Source of the DNA: Cryptomeria japonica
Lineage: Eukaryota > Streptophyta > Pinopsida > Cupressales > Cupressaceae
DNA: 64,000 bases
Reading direction: 5' to 3'
Assembly (NCBI RefSeq): GCF_030272615.1
Contig: NC_081407.1
Location: forward strand, 137,646,897 to 137,710,896
The notes beneath the pieces are model-generated. The model saw only the letters and a list, made by a program, of their open reading frames with translations. It did no database searches and was not told where the DNA came from. Below, piece after piece: positions 45,333-56,722 of the stretch. Positions within the stretch are counted from its first letter, which is position 1. Every line of letters starts with the position of its first letter. The translations under genes were made by a program, and so were the position numbers.

Positions 45333-48300
45333 ATGGCAGGTAACACTTCTAATCCATCGACAACTATTTTCAGAAGAGAAATCCCTAAGCTTGATGAAAC
45401 AAATTATGGGATATGGAAAATTCGATTAGAGAATCATATTAGATGTCTTGTCAAAGAAATTTAGGAGATCACTGAGAAAGGATACACACCTTATGATCTG
45501 ACATCTGACAATTCTGCTCCTGCAGACCTAGACAAGAATATTGAAAATGATTGTAGAGCTAGAGAAGCCCTCTTGTGTGCATTTATAGATCAACAGATTA
45601 TGGGATTGATTGACAAATCATTGGCTAAGGTTATATGGGACAAATTGCAAACTCTGAATGAAGGTGACCCTACTATCAAAATTGCTAAACTTGATGGTTA
45701 CCGGGTAAGGTATGAAAAATTGAAAATTGAAGAAAATGAAAGAATTGTTGTGTTTATGGAAAGAGTAAATGAGATTGTTATGAGAATTCAATATTGTGGA
45801 GGATTTATAAGTGAAGATGAATTAGTTTCCAAAGTCTTGAGAGCCCTTCCACTGGCTTACAATATGAAGGCAACTGCAATTAATGAGCTAAGAACAATGG
45901 CAAACACTTCAGTCAACAAAGATATTCTGATTGGGAAATTATCTACTTTTGAGCTTGAAGAATTTGGATCTTTTGGAGTTGTAAAGTCTGAACCTGCTTT
46001 TCATGCATCATCATCAACATTTACTGGAAAAAGTGATTGGAGAGTCCTATATGCAAAAGAACTAGAAGACATGAGGAAAGAAGATGAAGAGCTTGAGAAA
46101 CTTGAAGCCTTATTTGCTAGAAGAGTACCTAAAGGTCCAACTGGAAGTAAGTATGAAGGGAAAACACCTTTTAAATGTTTTGCATGTAATAAGTTCGGTC
46201 ATTTTGCATCTAGATGTCCTGAAAGGAATGCAAGGTTTGAGGAAAGAGTTCATAAAACTTTTAAGCCTAACCCAAACAAATATATATTGAAGAAAAAAAA
46301 ACAATGCTACATAGCAGATGAGGAAGGAGTAACTGAGGACTTTGGAGATGAACTGACATAAGACTCTGGTAGTGGATCTGGAAATGGAAAAGAATGGGTG
46401 TTGTATGCTTTGAACGAAGATGAACCTAAACTAGCTATCAAAAATGAAGAAAAGGCCATGGCATCAAAAGTTGAAGATAAGGATGAATGGGTAATTGATA
46501 GTGGATGCTCACATCATATGACTGGAGATAAAAGAAAATTTCTGACCCTACAAGAATACAATGGTGGTTAAGTCAGCTTTGGAGATGACAAGGCATGCAT
46601 GATAAAAGGTAGAGGTATTATTTCTTTGGATGGCAAGCATAAAATTGATTATGTCTATTATGTAGAAGGTTTAAGGCATAATATTTTGAGTGTTGGTCAA
46701 TTAGTTGATAAGGGTTTTCAAATTCAATTCAAAGATAGAGAATGCAAAATCATTAACAAAACTGGTTTGGAGATTACAATTGGCATTCAGATAGGAAGTA
46801 CCATCTTTCACCTAAACATTGGTAATAAGATATGTTTTATTGTTCATATTGATGAGAGTTGGATATGGCATAAAAGGTTGTGTCATGTTAATTTTGATTG
46901 TATTGTTAAGATCAGTTCAACTAAGGCAATTAAAGATATACCTAAGATTATGAAGCCTCATAATCTGGTATGTAAGGAATGTCAATTGGGTAAGCAAGTC
47001 AGAAGTTCTTTTAAGAGCATACATGATAAATCTAATGATGTACTTGATTTGATTCACACTGACTTATGTGGTCCAACAAAGACTAGAAGATTTCAAGGTG
47101 ATAGGTATTTCATGCTGATTATTGATGACTATTCTAGAATGATGTGGGTGACTTTTCTGAGGGAGAAGTTTGAAGCTTTTGAGAAATTCAAAATCTTTAA
47201 AGTGAAGGTTGAAACTAAAACTGGATCAAAAATTAAATGTCTAAGATCAGATCATGGCGGTGAGTTCACTTCTCATGAATTTAACAGCTATTGTGAGATA
47301 AATGGAATCTAGAGACAACTATCTACACCTAGGACTCCTCAGCAAAATGGAGTAGTTGAAAGGAAGAACATAACTATTTTGGATGTAGCTAGATCTATGA
47401 TGATAGAAGACAAATTGCCTCATATCTACTGGAGAGAAGTAGTGAGTACAACAATCTACACACTGAACAAAGTTCACATTAAAGGTGAAACCGGTAAGAC
47501 CCCGTATGAATTATGGTTTGGACATACACCTACTGTTAAGTATTTCAATTAGAAAGTTTGATCCTAGATGTGATGAAGGAATATTTCTTGGTTTTTCAAT
47601 TCAAAGCAAAGCATATACATGTTATAACAAAAGATTGCAATTTTTTTTTGGACAGTGCTAATGTGAAAGTGGATGAATAGTACATAAATCATTCTATATC
47701 ATATGACAGGAATCCAACAGTGGAAATGATCATAACTGAACCAACAATGCCTCAACCGGTACATGAAGCTAAAATAGTTACACTGGCACTATCAGAAAAT
47801 TCAACTGTGACTGATGATCAAAGTGGTGAACTTGAAGTTCAAAAGACTCCAAGGTATGTAAGATTAAATCATTCTAAAGATCAAAATATTAGAGATATAA
47901 ACAAGGGAGTAATGACAAGTAGAAAACTGGCAAATGAAGAGGTATGTCTTATTTCTCAAATTGAACTGGCAACTGCTACTGAAGCTTGTAAGGACAAACA
48001 TTGGTCAAAGGCTATGGAAGATGAATTAGATCAAATAGAGAAGAATGAAACTTGGTCTTTAGTTTCTCGATCTAAAAATAAGAGTGTTATTGGAACTAAA
48101 TAGGTTTTTAGAAATAAACTGAATGAAGATTGTCAAGCTATAAGGAACAAGGCTAGATTGGTTTGTAAAGGATATTCTCAAATGGAAGGAATTGATTATG
48201 GTGAGACATTTGCACCTGTACCTAGAATTGAAGCTGTTAGACTATTTATTGCCTATGCATCTTATAAGAACTATAAGGTGTATCAAATGGATGTCAAATG

Positions 48301-48499
48301 TGCATTTTTGAATGGTGAGCTTGAGGAGGAAGTTTACATTGAGCAACCTGATGGATTTTTATTGACAGATGACAAAGACATGGTTTGCAGATTGAAGAAA
48401 GCTTTATATTGTTTGAAACAGGCTCCTAGAGCTTGGTATGCAAGGTTAGATACATATTTTTTGAAGCTTGGTTTTACTAAAGGCAGTGCTGATAGTAAT
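45333..48499 (+). pseudogene. copia-3 gag-pol, 5' part
   Basis: ATG 45333 (MAGNTSNPS). Gag includes KLDETNYGIWKIRLENH, a TAG at 45462, then 262 open codons (45573-46361) with one CCHC knuckle (CFACNKFGHFASRC). Protease keeps VIDSGCSHHMTGDK (about 46495). Integrase spans 46860-47450 (IHTDLCGPTKTR, LRSDHGGEF) with a TAG at 47310. A deletion near 47549 fuses the end of the integrase C-terminal region. RT N-terminus runs from 48000 with TGG-to-TAG at 48101 and [20 protein letters not shown] intact. The open frame then runs on into the inserted element to 48697, producing a false chimeric tail after ADSN. Confidence 0.9.
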
Positions 48500-48534
48500 T
48501 GTGTGTGGGAAAAGTGGTTCAATGAAATCCAAAA

Positions 48535-49956
48535 TGTGGAAATATTCAAAGACTTTCCCACACACCCATGGGACTCTTGGTGCAAGTTATGGAGCCATGA
48601 GGAATGGCTCAACTTCCCAAGGAGTGTTCCATGGTTCTCTATCTCACAAGGTCCCTCAAGCCAATGTCTTTTCTCTCAGATCACTGAAACAAAGTGACTT
48701 AGGGATGATGAATGCAAGAACGAGGGATGCTTTTAATTGAATTTAGTATGAATGCATCCTATTTATGCATGATTCTAGTAAATGAACTAAACTAGATGAT
48801 AAGATGACAAGGTTAGTAAAAATACTATCCTAACATGATATACTAGCTATATGATTTAATCTAAGATGATAGAAATACTCTAAAATGATTATTAGATTTA
48901 TTTATATTACAAAGAGGGGCTAAATGCTTATTAAAATTAAGTATAAGTATGATGCTAAAGACTTGGATGATAAAATGAGGGGATGAGGGCTCTATTTATA
49001 GAAGAAACAGGGCAATGGATGGTCAGGATTGAAGAATCTTATCAAGGGTCAGGATTGAAAGTTATCAATCCATGTTTGCAACTTTCACCAATGAAATGGT
49101 GACAATTGTCAACATAAGACTGCTTGAGAGGAGAGGTAAGAAGCATTAAATGCTTGAGAAGACCTCATGGTTACCTTAGAAGGTTAAGGTTATCAATTGG
49201 ATAAATCTTTTACCCAAAGGGTAAACTCTTGTGCAAGGGTTAAATGGATAACCATGGTCAAAGCAATGAATGCTTGGTGAGACCCCTGGGTTAGATGAGG
49301 GTTGAGTTAGGCAAAAAGTCTCTAACCATGCCACAAAGGGTTAGTTAACCATTAATGGTTTGAATACTTTGGGGACAAATTTGTAAGAGTCCTTCTAAAT
49401 TTGGGGGTTTTCAACAAGTTAGCTTGTTGAAGGCATAAAGGCTTTAATGCCTTTGGAAGACTTTACTCCAAATTTGAGAAGTGACCTCCTCAAATTTAGG
49501 GAAGGGATAATTTGAAGGGTTTAGCTTAATTGATTAGGATTAGATAGGTTCTAGAAGAATTTAGGAAGAGGGTTAGGAGGCAAGTGGGAGATGTAGGAAA
49601 ATGCAAGTGGGTGAGAAATAATAGGATTTAATTAAAATAAATTGCTTTATTTCAATTTGGTTGCAAGTTGGGGATTTTAAATAAATTAGATTTATTTAAT
49701 TGGGGTGAACTATTTAATTAAATATAAATTTAATTAAAAGGTAGAGAGAAGGGATTTAATTAAATAAAATAATTTATTCAATTAAATGATGTAAAAAGGC
49801 TTAAGTGAATTTAAATAAATAAATTGAATAATTTATTTAATTAAAATAGAGGAATGTGGGTGATTTAATTAAATTAGATTTAACTAAATAGAGAAATGAG
49901 AATAAAATGAACATTAAATATTCATTTAGGAATATGGTCACTTTTATACGTCTACA
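48535..49956 (-). repeat. tandem element LTR copy A
   Basis: 1,422 bp. On the minus strand a TATAAATAGAGCCC promoter box is at 48987-49000, downstream of TTAATTAA-rich U3. Near the far end, CCATGGGTGTGTGGGAAAG forms an inverted repeat with the 35-bp tail. Confidence 0.88.
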
Positions 49957-50562
49957 TTTTGTCCCTCTTTGAAGTGACGCGTGTGCACATGTTGATTCAA
50001 AGAAAAATGGCGTGTCGTTAAAATTTGATTATGATCAGTGTGATGTCATATCGAGATGTTCATGTCATGCCCTAGATTTGATAAATGATGCCCCAGATTT
50101 GATAAATGATGTTGATAATGCCCCCTCGGGAGATGACTCAAAATTTGAAACTTTGATTTGAGTTGATAAATTTGATTGCATTTTAAAATTCTGTCTATGT
50201 TGAATGCAATAATTTGATTCATCTCCCGATAATGATGTTTGTTAGGGCTAAAAGTGAGACCACGAGAAATTTACATGTTCCACTATGTAACCCTAATTTT
50301 CATTTACCCCATAAAAAGGTAAAAAGTGATTTCTTTTGGATCATTTGTGCTTGTTGACTTTGGAGAAAGTGACATTTGGAGCAAAAGACAAAATGTTGAT
50401 TACATTTGCTTCTCATCGATTCGAGCGCGTTCGGAGGTATCAGAGGCCCGCCACGTATGGACCACCGGTAAGTCATCAATTTTGACCCCTTTTTGATATT
50501 GATTTTATCATTTTTGATAATGTTTTTCATTTTTTTTGTCCAAATCTTACGGTTAAGCGCAT
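49957..50562 (-). other. tandem element internal region 1
   Basis: 606 bp, noncoding as far as can be judged. Holds two units of a 21-bp minisatellite (GCCC(C/T)AGATTTGATAAATGAT, 50078-50125). A GGTATCAGAGG string at 50435-50445 resembles an initiator-Met PBS, but it is far from any LTR end and on the wrong strand. Confidence 0.75.
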
Positions 50563-52002
50563 TGTGCAAATATTCAAATACTTGCCCACACACCCATGGG
50601 ACTCTTGGTGCAAGTTATGGAGCCATGAGGAATGGCTCAACTTCCCAAGGAGTGTTCCATGATTCTCTATCTCACAAGGTCCCTCAAGCCAATGCCTTTG
50701 CTCTTAGATCACTGAGCAAAGTGACTTAGGGATGATGAATGCAAGAACGGGGGATGCTTTTGATTGAATTTAGTATGAATGCATCCTATTTATGCATGAT
50801 TCTAGTAAATGAACTAAACTAGATGATAAGATGACAAGGTTAGTAAAAACACTATCCCAACATGATATACTAGCTATATGATTTAATCTAAGATGATAGA
50901 AATACTCTAAAATGATTAGTAGATTTATTTATATTACAAAGAGGGGCTAAATTCTTATTAAAATTAAGTATAAGTATGATGCTAAAGACTTGGATTATAA
51001 AATGAGGGGATGAGGGCTCTATTTATAGATGAAACAGGGCAATGGATGGTCAGGATTGAAGGATCTTATCAAGGGTCATGATTGAAAGTTATCAATCCAT
51101 GTTTGCAATTTTCACCAATGAAATGGTGATAATTGTCGACATAAGATTGCTTGAGAGGAGAGGTAAGAAGAATTAAATGCTTGAGAAGACCTCATGGTTA
51201 CCTTAGAAGGTAAAGGTTAAGGTTAGGTTAAGGTTATCCATTGGATAAATCTTTTACCCAAAGGGTAAACTCTTGTGCAAGGGTTAAAGGGATAACCATG
51301 GTCAAAGCAATGAATGCTTGATGAGACCCCTGAGTTAGATGAGGGTTGAGTTAGGCAAAAAGTCTCTAACCATGCCACAAAGGGTTAGTTAACCATTAAT
51401 GGTTTGAAGACTTTGGGGATAAATCTGTAAGAGTCTTTCCAAATTTGGGGGTTTTCAACAAGTTAGCTTGTTGAAGGCATAAAGGCTTTAATGCCTTTGG
51501 AAGACTTTACTCCAAATTTGAGAAGTGACCTCCTCAAATTTAGGGAAGGGGGATAATTTGAAGGGTTTAGCTTAATTGATTAGGATTAGATAGGTTCTAG
51601 AAGAATTTAGGAAGAGGGTTAGGAGGCAAGTGGGAGATGTAGGAAAATGCAAGTGGGTGAGAAATAATAGGATTTAATTAAAATAAATTGCTTTATTTCA
51701 ATTTGGTTGCAAGTTGGGGATTTTAAATAAATTAGATTTATTTAATTGGGGTGAACTATTTAATTATATGTAAATTTAATTAAAAGGTAGAGAGAAGGGA
51801 TTTAATTAAATAAAATAATTTATTTAATTAAATGATGTAAAAAGGCTTAAGTGAATTTAAATAAATAAATTGAATAATTTATTTAATTAAAATAGAGGAA
51901 TGTGGGTGATTTAATTAAATTAGATTTAACTAAATAGAGGAATGAGAATAAAATGAACATTAAATATTCATTTAGGAATATGGTCAATTTTATACATCTA
52001 CA
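50563..52002 (-). repeat. tandem element LTR copy B
   Basis: 1,440 bp, about 97% like copies A and C by eye. Includes an extra AGGTTAAGGTTAGGTTAAGG-type expansion near 51210-51235. Ends CATCTACA on the plus strand at 52002. Confidence 0.88.
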
Positions 52003-52671
52003 TTTTGCCCCTCTTTGAAGTGACGTGTGCGCACATGTTGATTCAAAGAAAAATGATGTGTCATCAAAATTTGATTATGATCAGTGTGATGTCGTATCGA
52101 GATATTCATGTTGTGCCCTAGATTTGATAAATGATGCCCCAAATTTGATAAATGATGCCCTAGATTTGATAAATAATGCCCCATATTTGATAAATGATGC
52201 CCTAGATTTGATAAATGATGTTGATAATGCCCCCTCGGGAGATGAATCAAAATTTGAAACTTTGATTTGAGTTGATAAATTTGATTGCATTTTAAAATTC
52301 TATCTATGTTGAATACGATAATTTGATTCATCTCCCGATAATGATATTTGTTAGGGTTAGAAGTGAGACCACGAGCAATTTACATGTTCCTTTACGTAAC
52401 CCTAATTTCCGTTTACCCCATAAAAAGGTAAAAAATGATTTCTTTTGGATCATTTGTGCTTGTTAACTTTGGAGAAAGTGACATTTGGAGAAAAAGACAA
52501 AATGCTGATTCCCTTTGCTTCTCATCGATTCGAGTGCGTTCAGAGGTATCGGAGGCCCGCCACGTATGGACCAGTGGTAAGTAATCAATTTTGACCCCTT
52601 TTTGATTTTGATTTTATCATTTTTGATCATGTTTTTCATTTTTTACGTCCAAATCTTACGGTTTAGCGCAT
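52003..52671 (-). other. tandem element internal region 2
   Basis: 669 bp; the 63-bp excess over internal 1 equals three more units of the 21-bp minisatellite (five units, 52115-52225). The repeat gives an open frame of A-L-D-L-I-N-D-type heptads on the plus strand, which is a by-product of the repeat. Confidence 0.75.
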
Positions 52672-54099
52672 TGTGGAAATATTCAAAGACTTGCCCACAC
52701 ACCCATGGGACTCTTGGCACAAGTTATGGAGCCATGAGGAATGGCTCAACTTCCCAAGGAGTGTTCCATGGTTCTCTATCTCACAAGGTCCTTCAAGCCA
52801 ATGCCTTTGCTCTTAGATCACTGGCAAAGTGACTTAGGGATGACGAATGCAAGAACGAGGGATGCTTTTGATCGAATTTAGTATGAATGCATCCTATTTA
52901 TGCATGATTCTAGTAAATGAACTAAACTAGATGATAAGATGACAAGGTTAGTAAAAATACTATCCTAACATGATATACTAGCTATATGATTTAATCTAAG
53001 ATGATAGAAATACTCTAAAATGATTATTAGATTTATTTCTATTACAAAGAGGGGCTAAATGCTTATTAAAATTAAGTATAAGTATGATGCTAAAGACTTG
53101 GATGATAAAATGAGGGGATGAGGGCTCTATTTATAGAAGAAATAGGGCAATGGATGGTCAACATTGAAGGATCTTATCAAGGGTCATGATTGAAAGTTAT
53201 CAATCCATGTTTGCAATTTTCACCAATAAAATGGTGACAATTGTCAACATAAGACTGCTTGAGAGGAGAGGTAAGAAGAATTAAATGCTTGAGATGACCT
53301 CATGGTTACCTTAGAAGGTAAAGGTTAAGGTTATCCATTGGATAAAGGTTTTACCCAAAGGCTAAAATCTTGTGCAAGGGTTAAAGGGATAACCATGGTC
53401 AAAGCAATTAATGCTTGATGAGACCCTTGGGTTAGATGAGGGTTGAGTTAGGCAAAATGTCTCTAACCATGCCAAAAAGGGTTAGTTAACCATTAATGGT
53501 TTGAATACTTTGGGGACAAATTTGTAAGAGTCCTTCCAAATTTGGGGGTTTTCAACAAGTTAGCTTGTTGAAGGCATAAAGGCTTTAATGCCTTTGGAAG
53601 ACTTTACTCCAAATTTGAGAAGTGACCTCCTCAAATTTAGGGAAAGGGGATAATTTGAAGGGTTTAGTTTAATTTATTAGGATTAGATAGGTTCTAGAAG
53701 AATTTAGGAAGAGGGTTAAGAGGCAAGTGGGAGATATAGGAAAATGCAAGTGGGTGAGAAATAATAGGATTTAATTAAAATAAATTGCTTTATTTCAATT
53801 TGGTTGCAAGTTGGGGATTTTAAATAAATTAGATTTATTTAATTGGGGTGAACTATTTAATTAAATGTAAATTTAATTAAAAGGTAGAGAGAAGGGATTT
53901 AATTAAATAAAATAATTTATTCTATTAAATGATGTAAAAAGGCTTAGGTGAATTTAAATAAATAAATTGAATAATTTATTTAATTAAAATAGAGGAATGT
54001 GGGTGATTTAATTAAATTAGATTCAACTAAATAGAGGAATGAGAATAAAATGAACATTAAATATTCATTTAGGAATATGGTCACTTTTATACGTCTACA
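52672..54099 (-). repeat. tandem element LTR copy C (5' LTR on the minus strand)
   Basis: 1,428 bp, from TGTAGACG at 54099 to TTCCACA at 52672. The outer end abuts the target duplication and the resumed copia-3 RT frame. Confidence 0.88.
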
Positions 54100-54104
54100 A
54101 TAAT

Positions 54105-55103
54105 CTATATTATAAGATCACCGATAATGGTATTCTGATTATTGAAGTCTTTGTTGATGATATCATTTTTGGAGGAGAAGATAAATTGTGCATGGAATTT
54201 GCTAACAACATGAAAAATGAATTTGAAATGTCCATGATTGGTGAGATGAAATTTTTCTTAGGCTTGTAGATTACTCAAACTGACGAAGGCATTTTTATCT
54301 ATCAAACTAAGTATCTAAGGGAATTGTTGAAAACGTTTGGTATGAACAATTCCAAACCGGTAAGTAATCCTATGGTGACAAGTGAGAAATTATCTATCAA
54401 GGATATTTCTTCACTGGTAAATTTGACAAGGTATAAATCTATGATTGGTGGTCTGTTATATCTAACTCAGACTAGAATTGATATTATGAATGCAGTAAGT
54501 ATTGTTTCAAGTTATCAAAGTAATCCTAAAGAAAATCACAAATGTGCAGTAAAGAGGATATTCCAGTATTTGCAAGGAACAACAAAATATGGTTTATGGT
54601 ATTCCAGAAATGATGATTTCACTTTATGTGCATATACTGACTCAGATTGGGCAGGTGATACTGATGACAGGAAGACCACTTCTGGTGGAGCTTTCTTTCT
54701 TGGAAAGAAAATGGTTTCATGGATAAGCAAAAAATAGTCATGCATTTCTTTATCTACTGCAGAAGCTGAGTATGTTGCACCAGCAACTAATTGCACTCAA
54801 GTTTTGTGGATGAAGCAAATGTTGAAGGATATCAGGGTAAATTATAGTGAATGGGTAGTTATCCACTGTGATAACTCTACAGCTATTGACATGTCTAAGA
54901 ATCCAATATTTCACTCTAAGACTAAGCATATTTCAATAAAGTATAACTTTTTGAAGGACAAGGTAGAAGCAAAAGAAGTCAAATTGGTTTATGTGAACAC
55001 TAAAGAACTAATTGTGGACACATTCACTAAACCACTGTCTAAGGAATCATTTGAATACTTGAGAGACATGTTAGGGGTTTCTGCCCCTCTAGTAGAGACT
55101 TGA
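54105..55103 (+). pseudogene. copia-3 RT C-terminus and RNase H
   Basis: Resumes copia-3 as LYYKIT, then FVDDIIFGG (about 54155). A TAG at 54267 replaces the Gln of GLQIT. RNase H (54324-55100) has YTDSDWAGD, a TAG at 54735 in place of Gln, STAEAEY, HCDNSTAIDMSKN and HSKTKHISIKYN, ending APLVET. Without the two stops this part is intact. 55104-55425 is a noncoding tail with repeated GGGGGAG tracts. Confidence 0.9.
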
Positions 55104-55425
55104 TTGATGAATTTTGTCATTAGTCTGACATGTATTATCAGAGACATTATTCATTCCGGCACTGATGAGTGGTGCTACTACTCAGGGGGAGTAGTCAGCT
55201 TTGAAATTCAGAGGTTTATATCATTGCTTTGATATTTTTGTCAGGTTTCTGGCATTGATGTCATAGGGGGAGTGATAGTAATGTAAAAAATCATTATGAA
55301 CCTTATAGAGATATCATTCACAGGGGGAGAGCTATTGATTGATTGGTTGTCTTCCATAGGGGGAGACTTGTTGGGCATCTCTTGGTACTTAGATGTTTTT
55401 CACATCTAGTGTCGCCATCAATATC

Positions 55426-56717
55426 AAAGGGGGAGATTGTTGGCATTATGAATGAATTGATTATGTGCTACATTGATGTTTTGTCATTGATGTCAATACT
55501 AGTTGATATGGATGGTTATTGACAAACAAGTTTTGGTTACCAGTAGAAGATCTAGTGTTACCGGTAGAAGAGATTATCTATTGGACACTTCCGACATGTT
55601 TGGATCAGTGAAGTATATTGGATTTCATGAGTTATATGCTCCATGAGCATGTTTTGGTTAGTTGGTATTGGCTTGGTAATTGGATGTTATCATACACTCT
55701 GGTAAACCCTTACCAAGACTGGTTTAAGGCTTTACTGGCAAAACTTTCACTGAGGAATCATGACAGGATGCACAATTGGTGCTGGTGCAGCTTCTTCAAG
55801 GATTTCAAGATACTGAAGATGTTCGTTGATCGTGCTTCAATTGCTTGAAGACATTTCTTTGGCGTGGTGGACCCAGAATAGGTCCAGTACCTATCTAGGT
55901 TATGGACTGACATCATGCTAGCGTGTACTCTACACGTTACCTGGATGATTCAAGATGTTTTATGGATTTGTTATTATTGTTTTGGTCTTAAGCTGACATG
56001 GCATATCATTGTAATAAGGAATTGTGTAATTATTATAATATCTTAAGGTGGCTGACCTAATTGGTTTAGGCCTTAGGGTTTGTATAAATAAGAGGTAGAA
56101 ACTCTTTGAAAAAGTATCATGGTTATTGGAAAGGTCATGGTAAAGGAATGTAATGTGCGGATATTGTAATATCATTCAGGCAGAGGAGTTGATCGATCAT
56201 TGGTGATCAGATTGGATTCAGAAGAGGATTTAGTCCTCTGACATTGAGCTTAATCGGGACTATAATCAAGCATAGTGGATGCTATTTCCAATAGTTCACT
56301 CTATTGGATTGTTGTCCATTTATCTTGAGAAGGTTGTAGCCTCTCTATAGTCAGTGAGACTCTTTTGTAATGAGCAGTATGCTCTAGGTAGTGTGCCTTC
56401 CTGCAAGTGCAGGACCCTCATTGTAACAGATAATTTCTGCAGAAGTATCATTTGGCTGTGGGTAGGCTTCCCACCGTGGTTTTTACCTTTTCGGGTTTTC
56501 CACGTACAAATCATGGTGTTATGTGGTATGGTTTCTTTGTATTGATTATCTGGTTAATTGTTAAGTTGTATTGTTTATCGGTATCTGTTTCTACCGACAT
56601 TTGTTTGTGCTTTACCGGTAGTTGATCTGTTTAAGATTATATTATGGATTAAAAGTTATAATCTGTTAACAACAGATTCACCCCCTCCCTCTAAGTTGTT
56701 CACCAGTTATCCTAACA
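55426..56717 (+). repeat. copia-3 polypurine tract and 3' LTR
   Basis: AAAGGGGGAGAT (55426-55437), then the LTR 55438-56717, TGTTGGCATTATGAATG to ATCCTAACA. It differs from the 5' LTR at very roughly 7-8% of positions by eye. Confidence 0.9.
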
Positions 56718-56722
56718 AATAA

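Larger units (their letters stand above)
48500..54099 (-). mobile_element. tandem LTR element: LTR-internal-LTR-internal-LTR
   Basis: On the minus strand: LTR C (54099-52672, 1,428 bp), internal 2 (669 bp), LTR B (52002-50563, 1,440 bp), internal 1 (606 bp), LTR A (49956-48535, 1,422 bp), and a 35-bp tail (48534-48500). LTRs run TGTAGACGTATAAAAG to ATATTTCCACA. Each internal ends in a purine tract (CAAAGAGGGGCAAAA at 52003-52017; CAAAGAGGGACAAAA at 49957-49971) against the next LTR. Flanks GTAAT (48495-48499) / ATAAT (54100-54104) give a 5-bp target duplication with one mismatch. The internals encode no known protein, so this is a TRIM/LARD-like non-autonomous element joined in tandem. No clear PBS was found. 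Confidence 0.85.
43989..56717 (+). mobile_element. copia-3: Ty1/copia element, split by a tandem-LTR element
   Basis: LTRs 43989-45274 and 55438-56717 (1,286 and 1,280 bp); target duplication AGTAA (43984-43988) / AATAA (56718-56722). Coding parts are 45333-48499 and 54105-55103. Without its insert it is about 7.1 kb, and its proteins are close to those of copia-1 although the LTRs are different. It lies inside the RT gene of copia-2, just before the catalytic VDD motif. Confidence 0.92.

Noticed and set aside
48500-48697. C-terminal tail of the copia-3 frame as real protein
   Set aside because: After D-S-N the frame reads through the inserted element; the true RT continues at 54105.
50435-50445. 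GGTATCAGAGG as a primer-binding site
   Set aside because: It is not next to an LTR end and is on the opposite strand to the TATA boxes and purine tracts of the tandem element; the second copy at about 52545 is mutated.
52025-52270. Repeat-containing open frame in internal region 2 as a gene
   Set aside because: It arises from a 21-bp repeat (multiple of three) and is absent as a comparable frame in internal 1.
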